Assembly (NCBI RefSeq): GCF_003991905.1
Contig: NZ_RSCL01000007.1
Span: forward strand, 281,475 to 345,474
Direction of reading: 5' to 3'
From: Dulcicalothrix desertica PCC 7102
Lineage (GTDB): Bacteria > Cyanobacteriota > Cyanobacteriia > Cyanobacteriales > Nostocaceae
DNA length: 64,000 nt
The notes under the pieces were generated by a model. That model did no database searches. It saw nothing but the letters and a program-made list of their open reading frames with translations, and was not told where the DNA came from. The position numbers and the translations under genes were made by a program. Below, one piece after another: positions 53,232-62,642 of the stretch (position 1 is the stretch's first letter; each line of letters starts with the position of its first letter).

Positions 53232-53364
53232 CTTGTGGGATGGGCGTCCTCGCCCGTCCTTAGTAGATGGGCTATTATAGGTTGTTATGCAAGCGTGAGA
53301 AACCAGGTTTCTTTTGGTAAACATCTAGGTTGTTATGCTTAGTGGAGAAGAAACCTGGTTTCTT
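53232..53364. repeat. Repeat cluster: CTTGTGGGATGGGC copy plus two AGAAACC(A/T)GGTTTCTT units
   Basis: A CTTGTGGGATGGGC copy (53232-53261) is followed by two units of about 50 bp, each with GGTTGTTATGC and a GAAACC(A/T)GGTTTC hairpin (about 53298 and 53348). The last hairpin overlaps the stop codon of the pentapeptide gene. Confidence 0.8.
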
Positions 53365-54730
53365 AAGACCAACTTACAGGAAGTGTTAGGTGTTGCGGCA
53401 AGGTAGTGTTGGTGTTGCCTTGTGCTTGTTCGAGTTGTTGTTGTTCTAAGTTTATGACTCGACTAAGGTCGGCGCCGCTGAGGTCGGCATCTTGTAGAAT
53501 TGTGTTTGTGAGATTGGCGCCTATTAGGTTGGCGTGGGTTAAGGTTGTGTTACTTAGGTTTGAAGACGATAATGCTGCTTCAAATAGTATTGCTTCGGTT
53601 AAACAAGCTGTGCTGAGAGAAGCGTTTTCTAAGTTGGCGCCAATAAGGTTGGCACCTGTTAAATTTGCTCCTATTAGGTTTGCTTGCGAGATGTTACATG
53701 CTTCTAGGTTGGCGAGTTTTAAGTTAGCATCACTTAGGTTGGCGCCTTCTAAGTTTGCTTGATAAAAAACTGCTTCTGTTAGGTTAGCGTCGTATAATGT
53801 TGCAAGATGCAGGTTGGCTTGATAAAAGACGGCTTTGGTAAGGTTGGCTTTTGGTAAGACTGCTGACTGTAGGTTAGCTTCGTAAAATAGTGCTTCGATT
53901 AAGTTTGCTTCGTACAGTACAGCATATTGCATATCAACCTCTGAAAAATCTACTGCTTGTAGGTTTGCTTGTGTAAATAAACAACCTTGTAAACAAGAAC
54001 CTGTGAAATCAGTATTCTGAAAGTTGGCGCCAGTTAAGTCAGCACCTGTTATATCAACATTGCGTAAATCTAACTTTTTATTTGCTGGTTCTTTAGTAAT
54101 ATCGCGTCGTCCAATGACGGTCAAAGCTGCTTGTATATCGGTTGGCAATAAAATTAATTCTTCTTGTCCTAATTCATCATCATCATCTAAATCTTCTTCG
54201 TCCCTCATAAAAGGTGTGTTTTCTCGAATGAATGCTGCTAAAGTTTCAATAATTGTCCACTGTTTACTAGGAGAATCTTTAGCTATTTGTTCAAGCGTAT
54301 ATATTGCTCCTAACCGCGCTTCTGGTTTGTCGTTTCCAAGTTGCCCTAATGCTTGATAAAAGTCTTCTGGTATTTCATTACTTGGGTTTGTATAACTGAC
54401 TTCGATTTGAATATCTTGATTTTCGAGCAGTTTTTCTAATAGCAGCAGTTTTGCTGATGATATTGTACTACCATTATTTTGTTTTTCTTGTATTTCTTTA
54501 ACGAGCATTCTTGTACTATGGACGTTATAAGTGATTATCCCTAAACCGGAAATTGCTGCTACTGCTGTTAAAATATGTGTTATATATTCTATTTTTTGTT
54601 CTATTACAAAATTTTGATTGTCAAGTATTAACAACACAATCAAAGTTAATATGAACATAAATAAGCCTGTTATTAGTTGCCATGACAAATTCACTTTTGC
54701 AGCGCTGGTAGGAATATTCACATAAAACAT
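53363..54730 (-). CDS. Membrane-anchored pentapeptide-repeat protein
   Basis: A 455-residue protein with two N-terminal helices (about 15-40 and 48-70), a helical linker with LGAIYTLEQIAKDSPSKQWT and FIRENTPF, an acidic stretch (RDEEDLDDDDE), then about 40 A(D/N)LXX pentapeptide repeats from residue 220 on, for example ADLTGANFQNTDFTGSCLQG, forming a right-handed quadrilateral beta-helix. The linker is shared with the next pentapeptide protein. Function is unknown; the repeat domain probably lies in the cytoplasm as a docking surface. Several GGCGCC sites here come from Gly-Ala or Ala-Asn codons of the repeats. Confidence 0.85.
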   Translation of the reverse strand: MFYVNIPTSAAKVNLSWQLITGLFMFILTLIVLLILDNQNFVIEQKIEYITHILTAVAAISGLGIITYNVHSTRMLVKEIQEKQNNGSTISSAKLLLLEKLLENQDIQIEVSYTNPSNEIPEDFYQALGQLGNDKPEARLGAIYTLEQIAKDSPSKQWTIIETLAAFIRENTPFMRDEEDLDDDDELGQEELILLPTDIQAALTVIGRRDITKEPANKKLDLRNVDITGADLTGANFQNTDFTGSCLQGCLFTQANLQAVDFSEVDMQYAVLYEANLIEALFYEANLQSAVLPKANLTKAVFYQANLHLATLYDANLTEAVFYQANLEGANLSDANLKLANLEACNISQANLIGANLTGANLIGANLENASLSTACLTEAILFEAALSSSNLSNTTLTHANLIGANLTNTILQDADLSGADLSRVINLEQQQLEQAQGNTNTTLPQHLTLPVSWS

Positions 54731-55011
54731 AGGGTAATTTACCTATATATAAATCGGTTAAAAAGTATTACTATAAATATTCTAAGAAGTTTCTATATTA
54801 AGTGTGTACGTGCAATTACGTAGTTGAATATTTTATATTTAAAAGTATTCTATGTATCTTTTAGCTAATATATTTGATTTTTTATCACTGATTTCAGTAC
54901 TATTTATATGAATAAGTTTGCCAAATTTTATTTAAATGTAATTATAAATTCAATTTAAGATTGCACTTTTATAAGGGTTGGTAGATACCCTGTGCTAAAA
55001 CAGCGCGCGTT

Positions 55012-56352
55012 TTACTCGGCTACAGCAACATAAGCCTTGTGTGGTTCAAATTCCACATTTTTGGCGCCGCTTAAATTTGCTCCATCCCATCTGACATTAT
55101 TAACGTTTGTGCCAGATAAATCTACTCCCATCAGGTTTGCACCGCAAAGGTTAGTTTCATGGAGAATGGCTCTTTGAAAGTTGCTACCCATTAAATTTGC
55201 TCCGCACAAGTTGGTTTCTTGCAAGCTAGCAGCAGTAAAGTTTGCAAAATAAGCTTCGCAAGACTGCAATTTCGCCGCATTTAGGTTCGCTTCCTTCAAA
55301 TTGGCACCATTTAAATTTGCCCCGTACAAATTGGCGCCAATCAATCCAGTATTATGTAAATTAGCTTTGCCAAGCTTTGCACCCTGTAAATTCGCTAAAA
55401 ATAATTTTGCCCTCGACAAGTTCGCAACCTTCAAGTTGGCAAACTGCAAATTCGCTTTATATAAATTCGCACCCGATAAATTTGCTCCCCGTAAAGATGC
55501 CCGCTCTAAGTTCGCAGCTTGCAAATTGGCGCCGCAAATCCAAGCCCGATTTAAATTTGCCGTTTGCAAGTTGGCTGCACGTAAATTGGCTTTGTGCAGG
55601 TTCGCTTCAAACAAAACGGAACCAACAAAGTTACAATTGTCAAGGTCTGCCAAAGCTAAATCGGCACCTCGCAAATCGGCATGACACAAATAGGAACCAC
55701 GCAAGTCAAGGTGCTGTAAATTCGCTTTACGCAAGTCCGCACGTCGAATATCCGTATTGCGAAGGTCGAGTTTACAGTTTTCGCGGTCTTTCTGTGCGTC
55801 ACGTCTGGCAATTACATTCAAAGCAGCTTGAATATCAGTACGTACACGAAGTGATTCATGACTTTCATCTTCAAGTTGGTAATTGATAGGCGCATTTTCG
55901 CGTACAAATGCCGTCAAAATCTCCATAATCGTCCAATACGACTTAGAACATTCGTTGGCAACCCCCTCTAAAGCATAAATGGCGCCTGTACGTGTAGCAA
56001 CGCTATCGTGCCCAAGCTGCGTAATCGCTGTCATAAAACGGTCTGCAACTAAACGTTCTTGTGCTAATTGAGCATTACTAACGTTAAGTTGGTTACTTTT
56101 CTCAGCAGCTATTGCATTTCTTTGCTCCGCTTCCCCACGCTTAGATACATAATAAGCATTGACAAACACCGCTAACCCCAAAAAATAGGTTGCAGAAGCT
56201 GTAAATGCTTGGTTCATTGATTCGATTTTTTGGCGTTCTGACAGGTGTCGATTTGCCGAAAAAACCAGGAAAAACAACATCGGTGCAGCAGTGAAGACTA
56301 CCGCAAGCGCTGTTAACTTATTTTTTAAAACGTCTGTCTTACTTGCAGACAT
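55012..56352 (-). CDS. Membrane-anchored pentapeptide-repeat protein
   Basis: A 446-residue paralogue of the preceding gene: two N-terminal helices (about 13-32 and 46-66), a coiled linker, then a conserved ITQLGHDSVATRTGAIYALE and WTIMEILTAFVRENAPI block and DIQAALNVIARRD, then about 45 pentapeptide units (LRKANLQHLDLRGSYLCHAD and so on). The same three-part plan in both genes indicates duplication. No binding partner is known. A 281-bp spacer with no visible feature separates them. The reverse strand of such repeats gives long false ORFs. Confidence 0.85.
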   Translation of the reverse strand: MSASKTDVLKNKLTALAVVFTAAPMLFFLVFSANRHLSERQKIESMNQAFTASATYFLGLAVFVNAYYVSKRGEAEQRNAIAAEKSNQLNVSNAQLAQERLVADRFMTAITQLGHDSVATRTGAIYALEGVANECSKSYWTIMEILTAFVRENAPINYQLEDESHESLRVRTDIQAALNVIARRDAQKDRENCKLDLRNTDIRRADLRKANLQHLDLRGSYLCHADLRGADLALADLDNCNFVGSVLFEANLHKANLRAANLQTANLNRAWICGANLQAANLERASLRGANLSGANLYKANLQFANLKVANLSRAKLFLANLQGAKLGKANLHNTGLIGANLYGANLNGANLKEANLNAAKLQSCEAYFANFTAASLQETNLCGANLMGSNFQRAILHETNLCGANLMGVDLSGTNVNNVRWDGANLSGAKNVEFEPHKAYVAVAE

Positions 56353-56676
56353 AGGCGTCCGTATTCCTCAAAACACAGAATTTTTACGTAGGCAATTCGG
56401 AACAAGAGTATAGCATTTATCTTCAAATTTCAATATCTTTTAGGTTTTTATACCAATGTCGCTACTGAAATCTAGGTGCTTAAACACTCCGCTTGTTCAA
56501 AATTCCCCCTTAGACAAATTCCGTAGCGACACCTGATGAGAATTACTTTCATACTAATTTAAGTATGTAGTTTTGGTATTATAGTTCTTCAAAACTGATT
56601 TTTCAAGCTAAATCCCAAGAAACCTGGTTTCTAATTTGCCAGTATTCTTGCACTACCAGCAGTATGAATTTTTACC
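56353..56676. other. 324-bp intergenic region
   Basis: Upstream of a pentapeptide gene and downstream of the GNAT gene. It contains one AGAAACCTGGTTTCT hairpin (56618-56632). Nothing else was recognised. Confidence 0.5.
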
Positions 56677-57225
56677 TCATTTTATTAAATCTCTTCTTAG
56701 AAGCGAGAATAGCTTCAAATCATGAAATTCAAACTTCCAGTAACCAAAGTCTCTTAAAATACCCTCTTCTGTAAAACCCAGTTTTGAGAGCAAATTTATC
56801 GAAGCTGTATTATCGAGCATTACAGTAGCTTCAATACGGTTTAACTCCATCCGTTCAAACGCAAATCGAATTATACTTAAAAGTGCTTCTGTCATTATAC
56901 CTTGGCGCCATTCTGGTTTTGAAAGCTCGTATCCTAACTCAGCGCAAAACATCGGTTTACCCCAGAGACGATAACCACAGGTACCAATAATAATGTTTTC
57001 GTTTTTCTTCGCTATACCCCAGCGAATACCTTGTCTAGTTAAAAAACGGTCTTCCCAAGTATTTATTAAGCGGGTTGCACGCTCAATATTTTTAAACGGT
57101 TCTGCATCATGGTACCGCAAAACTTCTGGGTCTGAAAAAAAGCCAAATATTGCTCCGGCATCAGATGACTTAATTTGTCTTAATATTAAGTTTTCTGTTT
57201 CAAGTTGAGGAAAGGTGTCAAACAT
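56677..57225 (-). CDS. GNAT N-acetyltransferase (RimJ/RimL-like)
   Basis: About 182 residues from the ATG at 57225, which has GGGTGA 5 nt upstream. The GNAT pattern is visible: LETENLILRQIKSSDAGAI, IIGTCGYRLWGK, LGYELSKPEWRQGIMTEAL (the acetyl-CoA-binding Q/RxxGxx region is changed to RQGIMT) and INLLSKLGFTEEGILRDF. It should acetylate an amine, such as a ribosomal protein N-terminus or a small molecule, from acetyl-CoA. It lies 21 bp after the DUF4174 gene's... next plus-neighbour on the same strand, suggesting co-transcription. Confidence 0.88.
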   Translation of the reverse strand: MFDTFPQLETENLILRQIKSSDAGAIFGFFSDPEVLRYHDAEPFKNIERATRLINTWEDRFLTRQGIRWGIAKKNENIIIGTCGYRLWGKPMFCAELGYELSKPEWRQGIMTEALLSIIRFAFERMELNRIEATVMLDNTASINLLSKLGFTEEGILRDFGYWKFEFHDLKLFSLLRRDLIK

Positions 57226-57246
57226 GTAGTCACCCAATAATTATTA

Positions 57247-57717
57247 TCATTCGCGTTTTCGTTGCATCTCCTGTTGTCGCATTGGCATTGCGTCTATTTC
57301 ACGAAAAATAGTCTTAGCTTGAACGACTTTAGAGTCTTGACGTTTTGCACCACCATCCTTGCCGACTAAGATTACACGAAAATCATTATCATTTATATTG
57401 AACTTTTGACGTAATTTTGCCGCAGATGCTATATCTATGGGTTGTTGATTAATATAGCTTGTGCCTTTATCTAAAACTGTAACTAAAAGTAAATCCCTCT
57501 CATTTAAACCTTGTTGCTGCTGTTGGAATAACTGTACCTGTCGCTGGTAGTTTACATTTTGAGCAGTTGGTGCGAATACTAGCAAGATACGGTTCTTCCA
57601 TTTATGTGATGTTAAATTAAATTCGGACATTTGGACGGATGCCTGGGATAGATTTTCTTGAACTAGTGGCGCCAAGCTTAACGATATGATTGAGGCAATG
57701 ATAGTAAGTTTATTCAT
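57247..57717 (-). CDS. DUF4174 domain protein, exported
   Basis: About 156 residues from the ATG at 57717 (MNKLTIIASIISLSLAPLV), which starts a signal peptide cleaved near residue 26. The mature part has a thioredoxin-like pattern without cysteines: HKWKNRILLVFAPTAQNVNY, LLLVTVLDKG, AKLRQKFNINDNDFRVILVG and KDGGAKRQD. This is the DUF4174 fold (peroxiredoxin-like relatives), function unknown. The longer open frame to 57846 passes through a repeat. It ends 21 bp before the GNAT gene starts. Confidence 0.82.
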   Translation of the reverse strand: MNKLTIIASIISLSLAPLVQENLSQASVQMSEFNLTSHKWKNRILLVFAPTAQNVNYQRQVQLFQQQQQGLNERDLLLVTVLDKGTSYINQQPIDIASAAKLRQKFNINDNDFRVILVGKDGGAKRQDSKVVQAKTIFREIDAMPMRQQEMQRKRE

Positions 57718-57719
57718 AA

Positions 57720-57753
57720 TAATCTTGTAGCACAGGCATCTTGCCTGTGATAA
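57720..57753. repeat. CTTGTAGCACAGGCATCTTGCCTG repeat
   Basis: An ACAGGCA TCT TGCCTGTG hairpin, related to the CTTGTGG...GGGCA...TGCCC family. It lies just before the DUF4174 start. Confidence 0.65.
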
Positions 57754-57928
57754 CAATGTATAAATATTACACCAATTATAATATTCATCCGATAAAATAG
57801 CGCTTTTTTTGCGTTCACGGAGTGTCTCCGGAGGAGAATAATACATAAATAATTAAAATTTTAGTAGCAATATTTACACTTCATATTAATTTGTAACATT
57901 TTTAATATTGGCGCCTAACTGTATAGAC

Positions 57929-57956
57929 GTTGGGTTACGCGCGAGCGTACACCAAC
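57929..57956. repeat. GTTGGGTTACGC repeat (inverted arms)
   Basis: GTTGGGTTACGCGCGAGCGT followed by ACACCAAC, related to the 7247 and 60527 copies; downstream of the formaldehyde dehydrogenase gene. Confidence 0.65.
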
Positions 57957-57966
57957 CGACTTTATA

Positions 57967-59142
<1,176 letters not shown>

Positions 59143-59216
59143 CTAATCACGTCCATCTATCGTTACATTTATATAGAATTATTCAATCTATCAATTATTC
59201 TAACCTTTCGCAGCTT

Positions 59217-60518
59217 ATGACTCCTGCACTTACCAAAATCGGCGCCCAAATGTCCAATCTTACAGGCGTTCGAGCTATTATGAAGGATATTATCGAAACA
59301 TTGCGCGCGGGTGCAGGACAGCAATTTATTAACTTAAGTGCTGGAAATCCGTTAATATTGCCAGAAGTTGAGAAATTATGGCGTGATTGTACAGCAGATT
59401 TACTCGCAAGCTCCGAATATGGCGAAGTTGTTTGTCGCTATGGTTCTAGTCAAGGTTACGCTCCATTTATCGAAGCTGTTGTCAACGACTTTAATAAACG
59501 CTACAACCTAAACCTCAGCGACCGTAATATTTTAATAACTCCCGGTAGTCAATCTCTATATTTCTACGCAGCAAACGCATTTGGTGGTTACACCGTAGCT
59601 GATCAAGGGAGAGAAGGGGGGGATTTAAAACACATTGTTCTTCCTCTCAGTCCTGACTACACAGGTTATGGTGGTGTCGCACTAACTCCAGAATCATTAA
59701 TAGCCTACAAACCAACATTAGATATAGACGCATCAGCACATAGATTTAAATACCGTCCTGACTTTAGCCAACTTTCAATCGACGAAAATACAGGTTGTGT
59801 TATTTTCTCACGTCCCTGTAACCCCACAGGTAATGTACTTACCGATGAAGAAGTTAGTAAAATCGCAGCACTAGCGGCGCCATATAATGTCCCAGTTATG
59901 GTAGATTCTGCATATGCTCCCCCATTCCCAGCATTGAATTTTACCGAAATGACACCTTTGTTTGGGGGTAATGTCATCCACTGTATGAGTTTGTCAAAAG
60001 CTGGACTGCCTGGAGAACGTCTTGGTATTGCTATTGGTGACGCAGAAGTAATAGAAGTATTAGAATGTTTTCAAACGAATGCTTGTATTCACGCTTCACG
60101 CTATGGACAAGCGATTGCTGCACGTGCTATTAATTCTGGTGCCTTAGTTGAGATTTCAGAAACTGTAATTCGTTCTTTCTATCAAAATAAGTTTACAGTG
60201 TTGGAAACTGCTTTGGATGCTGCAATGCCAGACTCATTACCTTGGTTCTTGCACCGTGGTGAAGGCGCCATTTTTGCTTGGTTATGGTTGAAAGATTTAC
60301 CGATAACTGATTGGGAATTTTACCAGCAATTGAAGCAAGTTGGTGTAATTGCCGTTCCTGGTAGCAGCTTTTTCCCTGGTTTACGTTCGGAGTGGAAACA
60401 CAAACAAGAGTGTTTACGCATTAGTTTAACTGGTAGCGATGAAGAAATAGCTACAGCTATGGAACGTTTGGCTGAAGTTGCTACAAAAGTTTATAGTGGC
60501 GCCGCTGTCAGTGTTTAA
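59217..60518 (+). CDS. avtA: Valine-pyruvate aminotransferase
   Basis: A 433-residue PLP-dependent class I/II aminotransferase. It has INLSAGNPLILPEVEKLW, ITPGSQSLYFYAANAFGG, SRPCNPTGNVLTDEEV, VMVDSAYAPPFP, and the Schiff-base lysine Lys261 in MSLSKAGLPGERLG. The order and motifs match AvtA, which exchanges amino groups between valine or alanine and pyruvate, linking branched-chain and alanine pools. It starts at the ATG at 59217. A repeat follows the stop. Confidence 0.9.
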   Translation: MTPALTKIGAQMSNLTGVRAIMKDIIETLRAGAGQQFINLSAGNPLILPEVEKLWRDCTADLLASSEYGEVVCRYGSSQGYAPFIEAVVNDFNKRYNLNLSDRNILITPGSQSLYFYAANAFGGYTVADQGREGGDLKHIVLPLSPDYTGYGGVALTPESLIAYKPTLDIDASAHRFKYRPDFSQLSIDENTGCVIFSRPCNPTGNVLTDEEVSKIAALAAPYNVPVMVDSAYAPPFPALNFTEMTPLFGGNVIHCMSLSKAGLPGERLGIAIGDAEVIEVLECFQTNACIHASRYGQAIAARAINSGALVEISETVIRSFYQNKFTVLETALDAAMPDSLPWFLHRGEGAIFAWLWLKDLPITDWEFYQQLKQVGVIAVPGSSFFPGLRSEWKHKQECLRISLTGSDEEIATAMERLAEVATKVYSGAAVSV

Positions 60519-60526
60519 TAGTGAAC

Positions 60527-60595
60527 GTAGGCTGGCTTCGCTTAAGCGTAACCCAACATGTTATATCAACGAACCGCAAAGGACGCAAAGTAAAG
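60527..60595. repeat. GTTGGGTTACGC-type repeat and AACCGCAAAGGACGCAAAG repeat
   Basis: GTAGGCTGGCTTCGCTTAAG, then CGTAACCCAACA (60527-60558), followed by ACCGCAAAGGACGCAAAG (60572-60589). Both are common intergenic elements of these genomes. They fill the avtA-rimM gap. Confidence 0.7.
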
Positions 60596-60599
60596 AAAT

Positions 60600-61220
60600 A
60601 TGGAGAAGCCGAAAAAGAGACAAGGAAAACAAGAAAATCAAAATAAATCATCTCCTCTTCCTTCACTGGAAAATTATATTCCTGATGGTTGGCTAGAAAT
60701 AGGCACTATTGTCGCTGCTCAAGGACTAGACGGAGAAATGCGCGTATATCCTGATACCGATTTTCCTGAACGCTTTGAAATACCTGGCGCCCGTTGGTTA
60801 TTACGTCCTGGTACTATAGTGCCAGAACCTATTGAATTACTATCAGGACGATATTTAGAAGGTAAAAATTTATATGTCATTGAATTAGAAGGTGTAGAAA
60901 ATCGTAATCAAGCCGAAGAAATGCGCGGTTGCAAGTTATTAGTCACAGAAGACGACCGTCCCGAATTAGGTGAAGATGAATATCATATTTTGGATTTGGT
61001 TGGATTACAAGTTTTTATGTCAGGCGAATTTGTTGGTACCGTTACTAATCTTATTGCCGCTGGAAACGATTTGTTAGAAGTTGAACTCGACAATAAAGCA
61101 AAAGATACAAAAAAAACTGTTTTAATCCCTTTTGTTAAAGAGATAGTTCCTGTTGTAGATATAGAAAATAAACGTGCGGAAATTACACCTCCAGAAGGAT
61201 TGTTAGAACTTAATGACTAA
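60600..61220 (+). CDS. rimM: Ribosome maturation factor RimM
   Basis: A 206-residue 16S rRNA-processing factor for 30S head maturation. After a Lys/Gln-rich leader of about 30 residues comes the RimM domain (WLEIGTIVAAQGLDGEMRVY, DFPERFEIPGARWLL, NRNQAEEMRGCKLLV) and a C-terminal PRC-barrel (YHILDLVGLQVFMSGEFVG, LLEVEL, VLIPFVKEIVPVVDIEN). The motifs and length are normal for cyanobacteria. No trmD or rpsP gene is adjacent, unlike in many other bacteria. Confidence 0.93.
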   Translation: MEKPKKRQGKQENQNKSSPLPSLENYIPDGWLEIGTIVAAQGLDGEMRVYPDTDFPERFEIPGARWLLRPGTIVPEPIELLSGRYLEGKNLYVIELEGVENRNQAEEMRGCKLLVTEDDRPELGEDEYHILDLVGLQVFMSGEFVGTVTNLIAAGNDLLEVELDNKAKDTKKTVLIPFVKEIVPVVDIENKRAEITPPEGLLELND

Positions 61221-61284
61221 TCATAAAATATTTGTTTCAAGTATTGTAAGATACAAATGAATAGAATTTACTAGCAGTTTCTAG

Positions 61285-62196
61285 ATGGCAAATCAAAAGC
61301 ACATATCCTTATTATTACAAGGTACAAATATCTGGAATCGGTACAAGGAAGAGGGATTTTCAACTCAAATAGACCTGAGTTACGCGCAATTAGAAGCTGC
61401 GAATCTTAGTGGAGTGTACCTTAGTGGCGCCAATCTTAGTGGCGCCAATCTTAGTGGCGCTAATCTCAGTCGTGCTAACCTTAATTGTGCGAACCTCAGC
61501 AAAGCAAATCTTGAACAAGCTTCTTTGAGTCGAGCTTGTTTATTACAGGCAAATTTAGAAAATGCAGTTTTATTTAAAGCTAATCTCAACCAAGCGAATT
61601 TACTCGGTGCTTGTCTTCAAAATGCAGACCTTCAAACTGCAAGATTCGTTCGTGCTAATTTAACGGCAGCAACACTTTCAGAAACAATTTTCTGGAAATC
61701 TATACTAACTGGGACAGTTTTAAGAAGAGCAGATTTGGCAAGAGCAATATTTCAAGAAACAAACCTTTGGTGTGCAGACCTAAGTGAAACTGATTTAACC
61801 GATACATACTTTTTGCAAGTTAACCTTAACCGTGCCAATTTACGCTCGGCAAATTTGAAAAAGTCATTACTGAAGAAAACAAGTTTTTGGCAAACTAACT
61901 TTGAAAATGCTTTGCTAGAAGGAGTTTATTTTCGGAGGGCAGTATTTAATCAAACTAATTTTAAAGGCGCCCATTTACAAGGAGCAAATTTAGAACATGC
62001 GATTTTCAAAGACGTTAATCTTTCAGGAGCTAACTTAGCAGGAGCTTGTCTAGATAAAGCTGTATTTATCAATGTTGATTTAACAGGAGCTAATTTAACA
62101 GGCGCCTCATTTCACAGAACTATTTTTAAAGAAGTTAATTTAAAAACAGCTTTAGGAATTGATAGTAATCTCAGCAAAGGGACATTAATCTACTAA
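61285..62196 (+). CDS. Soluble pentapeptide-repeat protein
   Basis: A 303-residue protein with about 50 A(N/D)LXX repeats from residue 30 to the end and no membrane segment. The N-terminal 28 residues (KHISLLLQGTNIWNRYKEEG) form the small cap common to cyanobacterial pentapeptide proteins. The repeats should form a right-handed quadrilateral beta-helix. The nearly identical LSGAN units at 61420-61460 carry GGCGCC or GGCGCT in register. Function unknown; DNA-gyrase mimicry is a known family activity but is not supported here. Confidence 0.85.
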   Translation: MANQKHISLLLQGTNIWNRYKEEGFSTQIDLSYAQLEAANLSGVYLSGANLSGANLSGANLSRANLNCANLSKANLEQASLSRACLLQANLENAVLFKANLNQANLLGACLQNADLQTARFVRANLTAATLSETIFWKSILTGTVLRRADLARAIFQETNLWCADLSETDLTDTYFLQVNLNRANLRSANLKKSLLKKTSFWQTNFENALLEGVYFRRAVFNQTNFKGAHLQGANLEHAIFKDVNLSGANLAGACLDKAVFINVDLTGANLTGASFHRTIFKEVNLKTALGIDSNLSKGTLIY

Positions 62197-62642
62197 TTTC
62201 CCAATTCTCGTACAAAATAGCATATTTTATACTTATGTTATAACTATCTGTTATATATAAATTATTATTCATAACTACCAATTTATTTTATTCGTTTTAA
62301 CTGGTTGTATATTATACATTGTGGGTATTGTTTTTTCATGTTGATTCGTTACATTGAGAAACCCGGTTTCTGTAACCTCTGTCTAAAGATATATTTATTA
62401 AGATATATAGATAAGTAAATTCTTATAGATAGGTTCAATTATTATTTATAAACTTATACTCGTGTGAAATCATAATTAAGTATGAGTTTTGTTATTGAAT
62501 GCTTTGCTAGTGTTGGTAGAGGCTAGCAACTATAATTATTCTTGCTTATAATTGGTTTTTAGTAAGAATTACAAGTAATAGAATGATTGTACTTGTAAGT
62601 CAGAACATATTAGTCCCAATCGGTTTGCTACCAGGTGTAATC
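62197..62642. other. 446-bp intergenic region upstream of phosphoketolase
   Basis: AT-rich, with one GAAACCCGGTTTCTG hairpin (62355-62372). No ORF. The phosphoketolase promoter should be in it. AGGTG precedes the xfp ATG by 7 nt. Confidence 0.5.
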
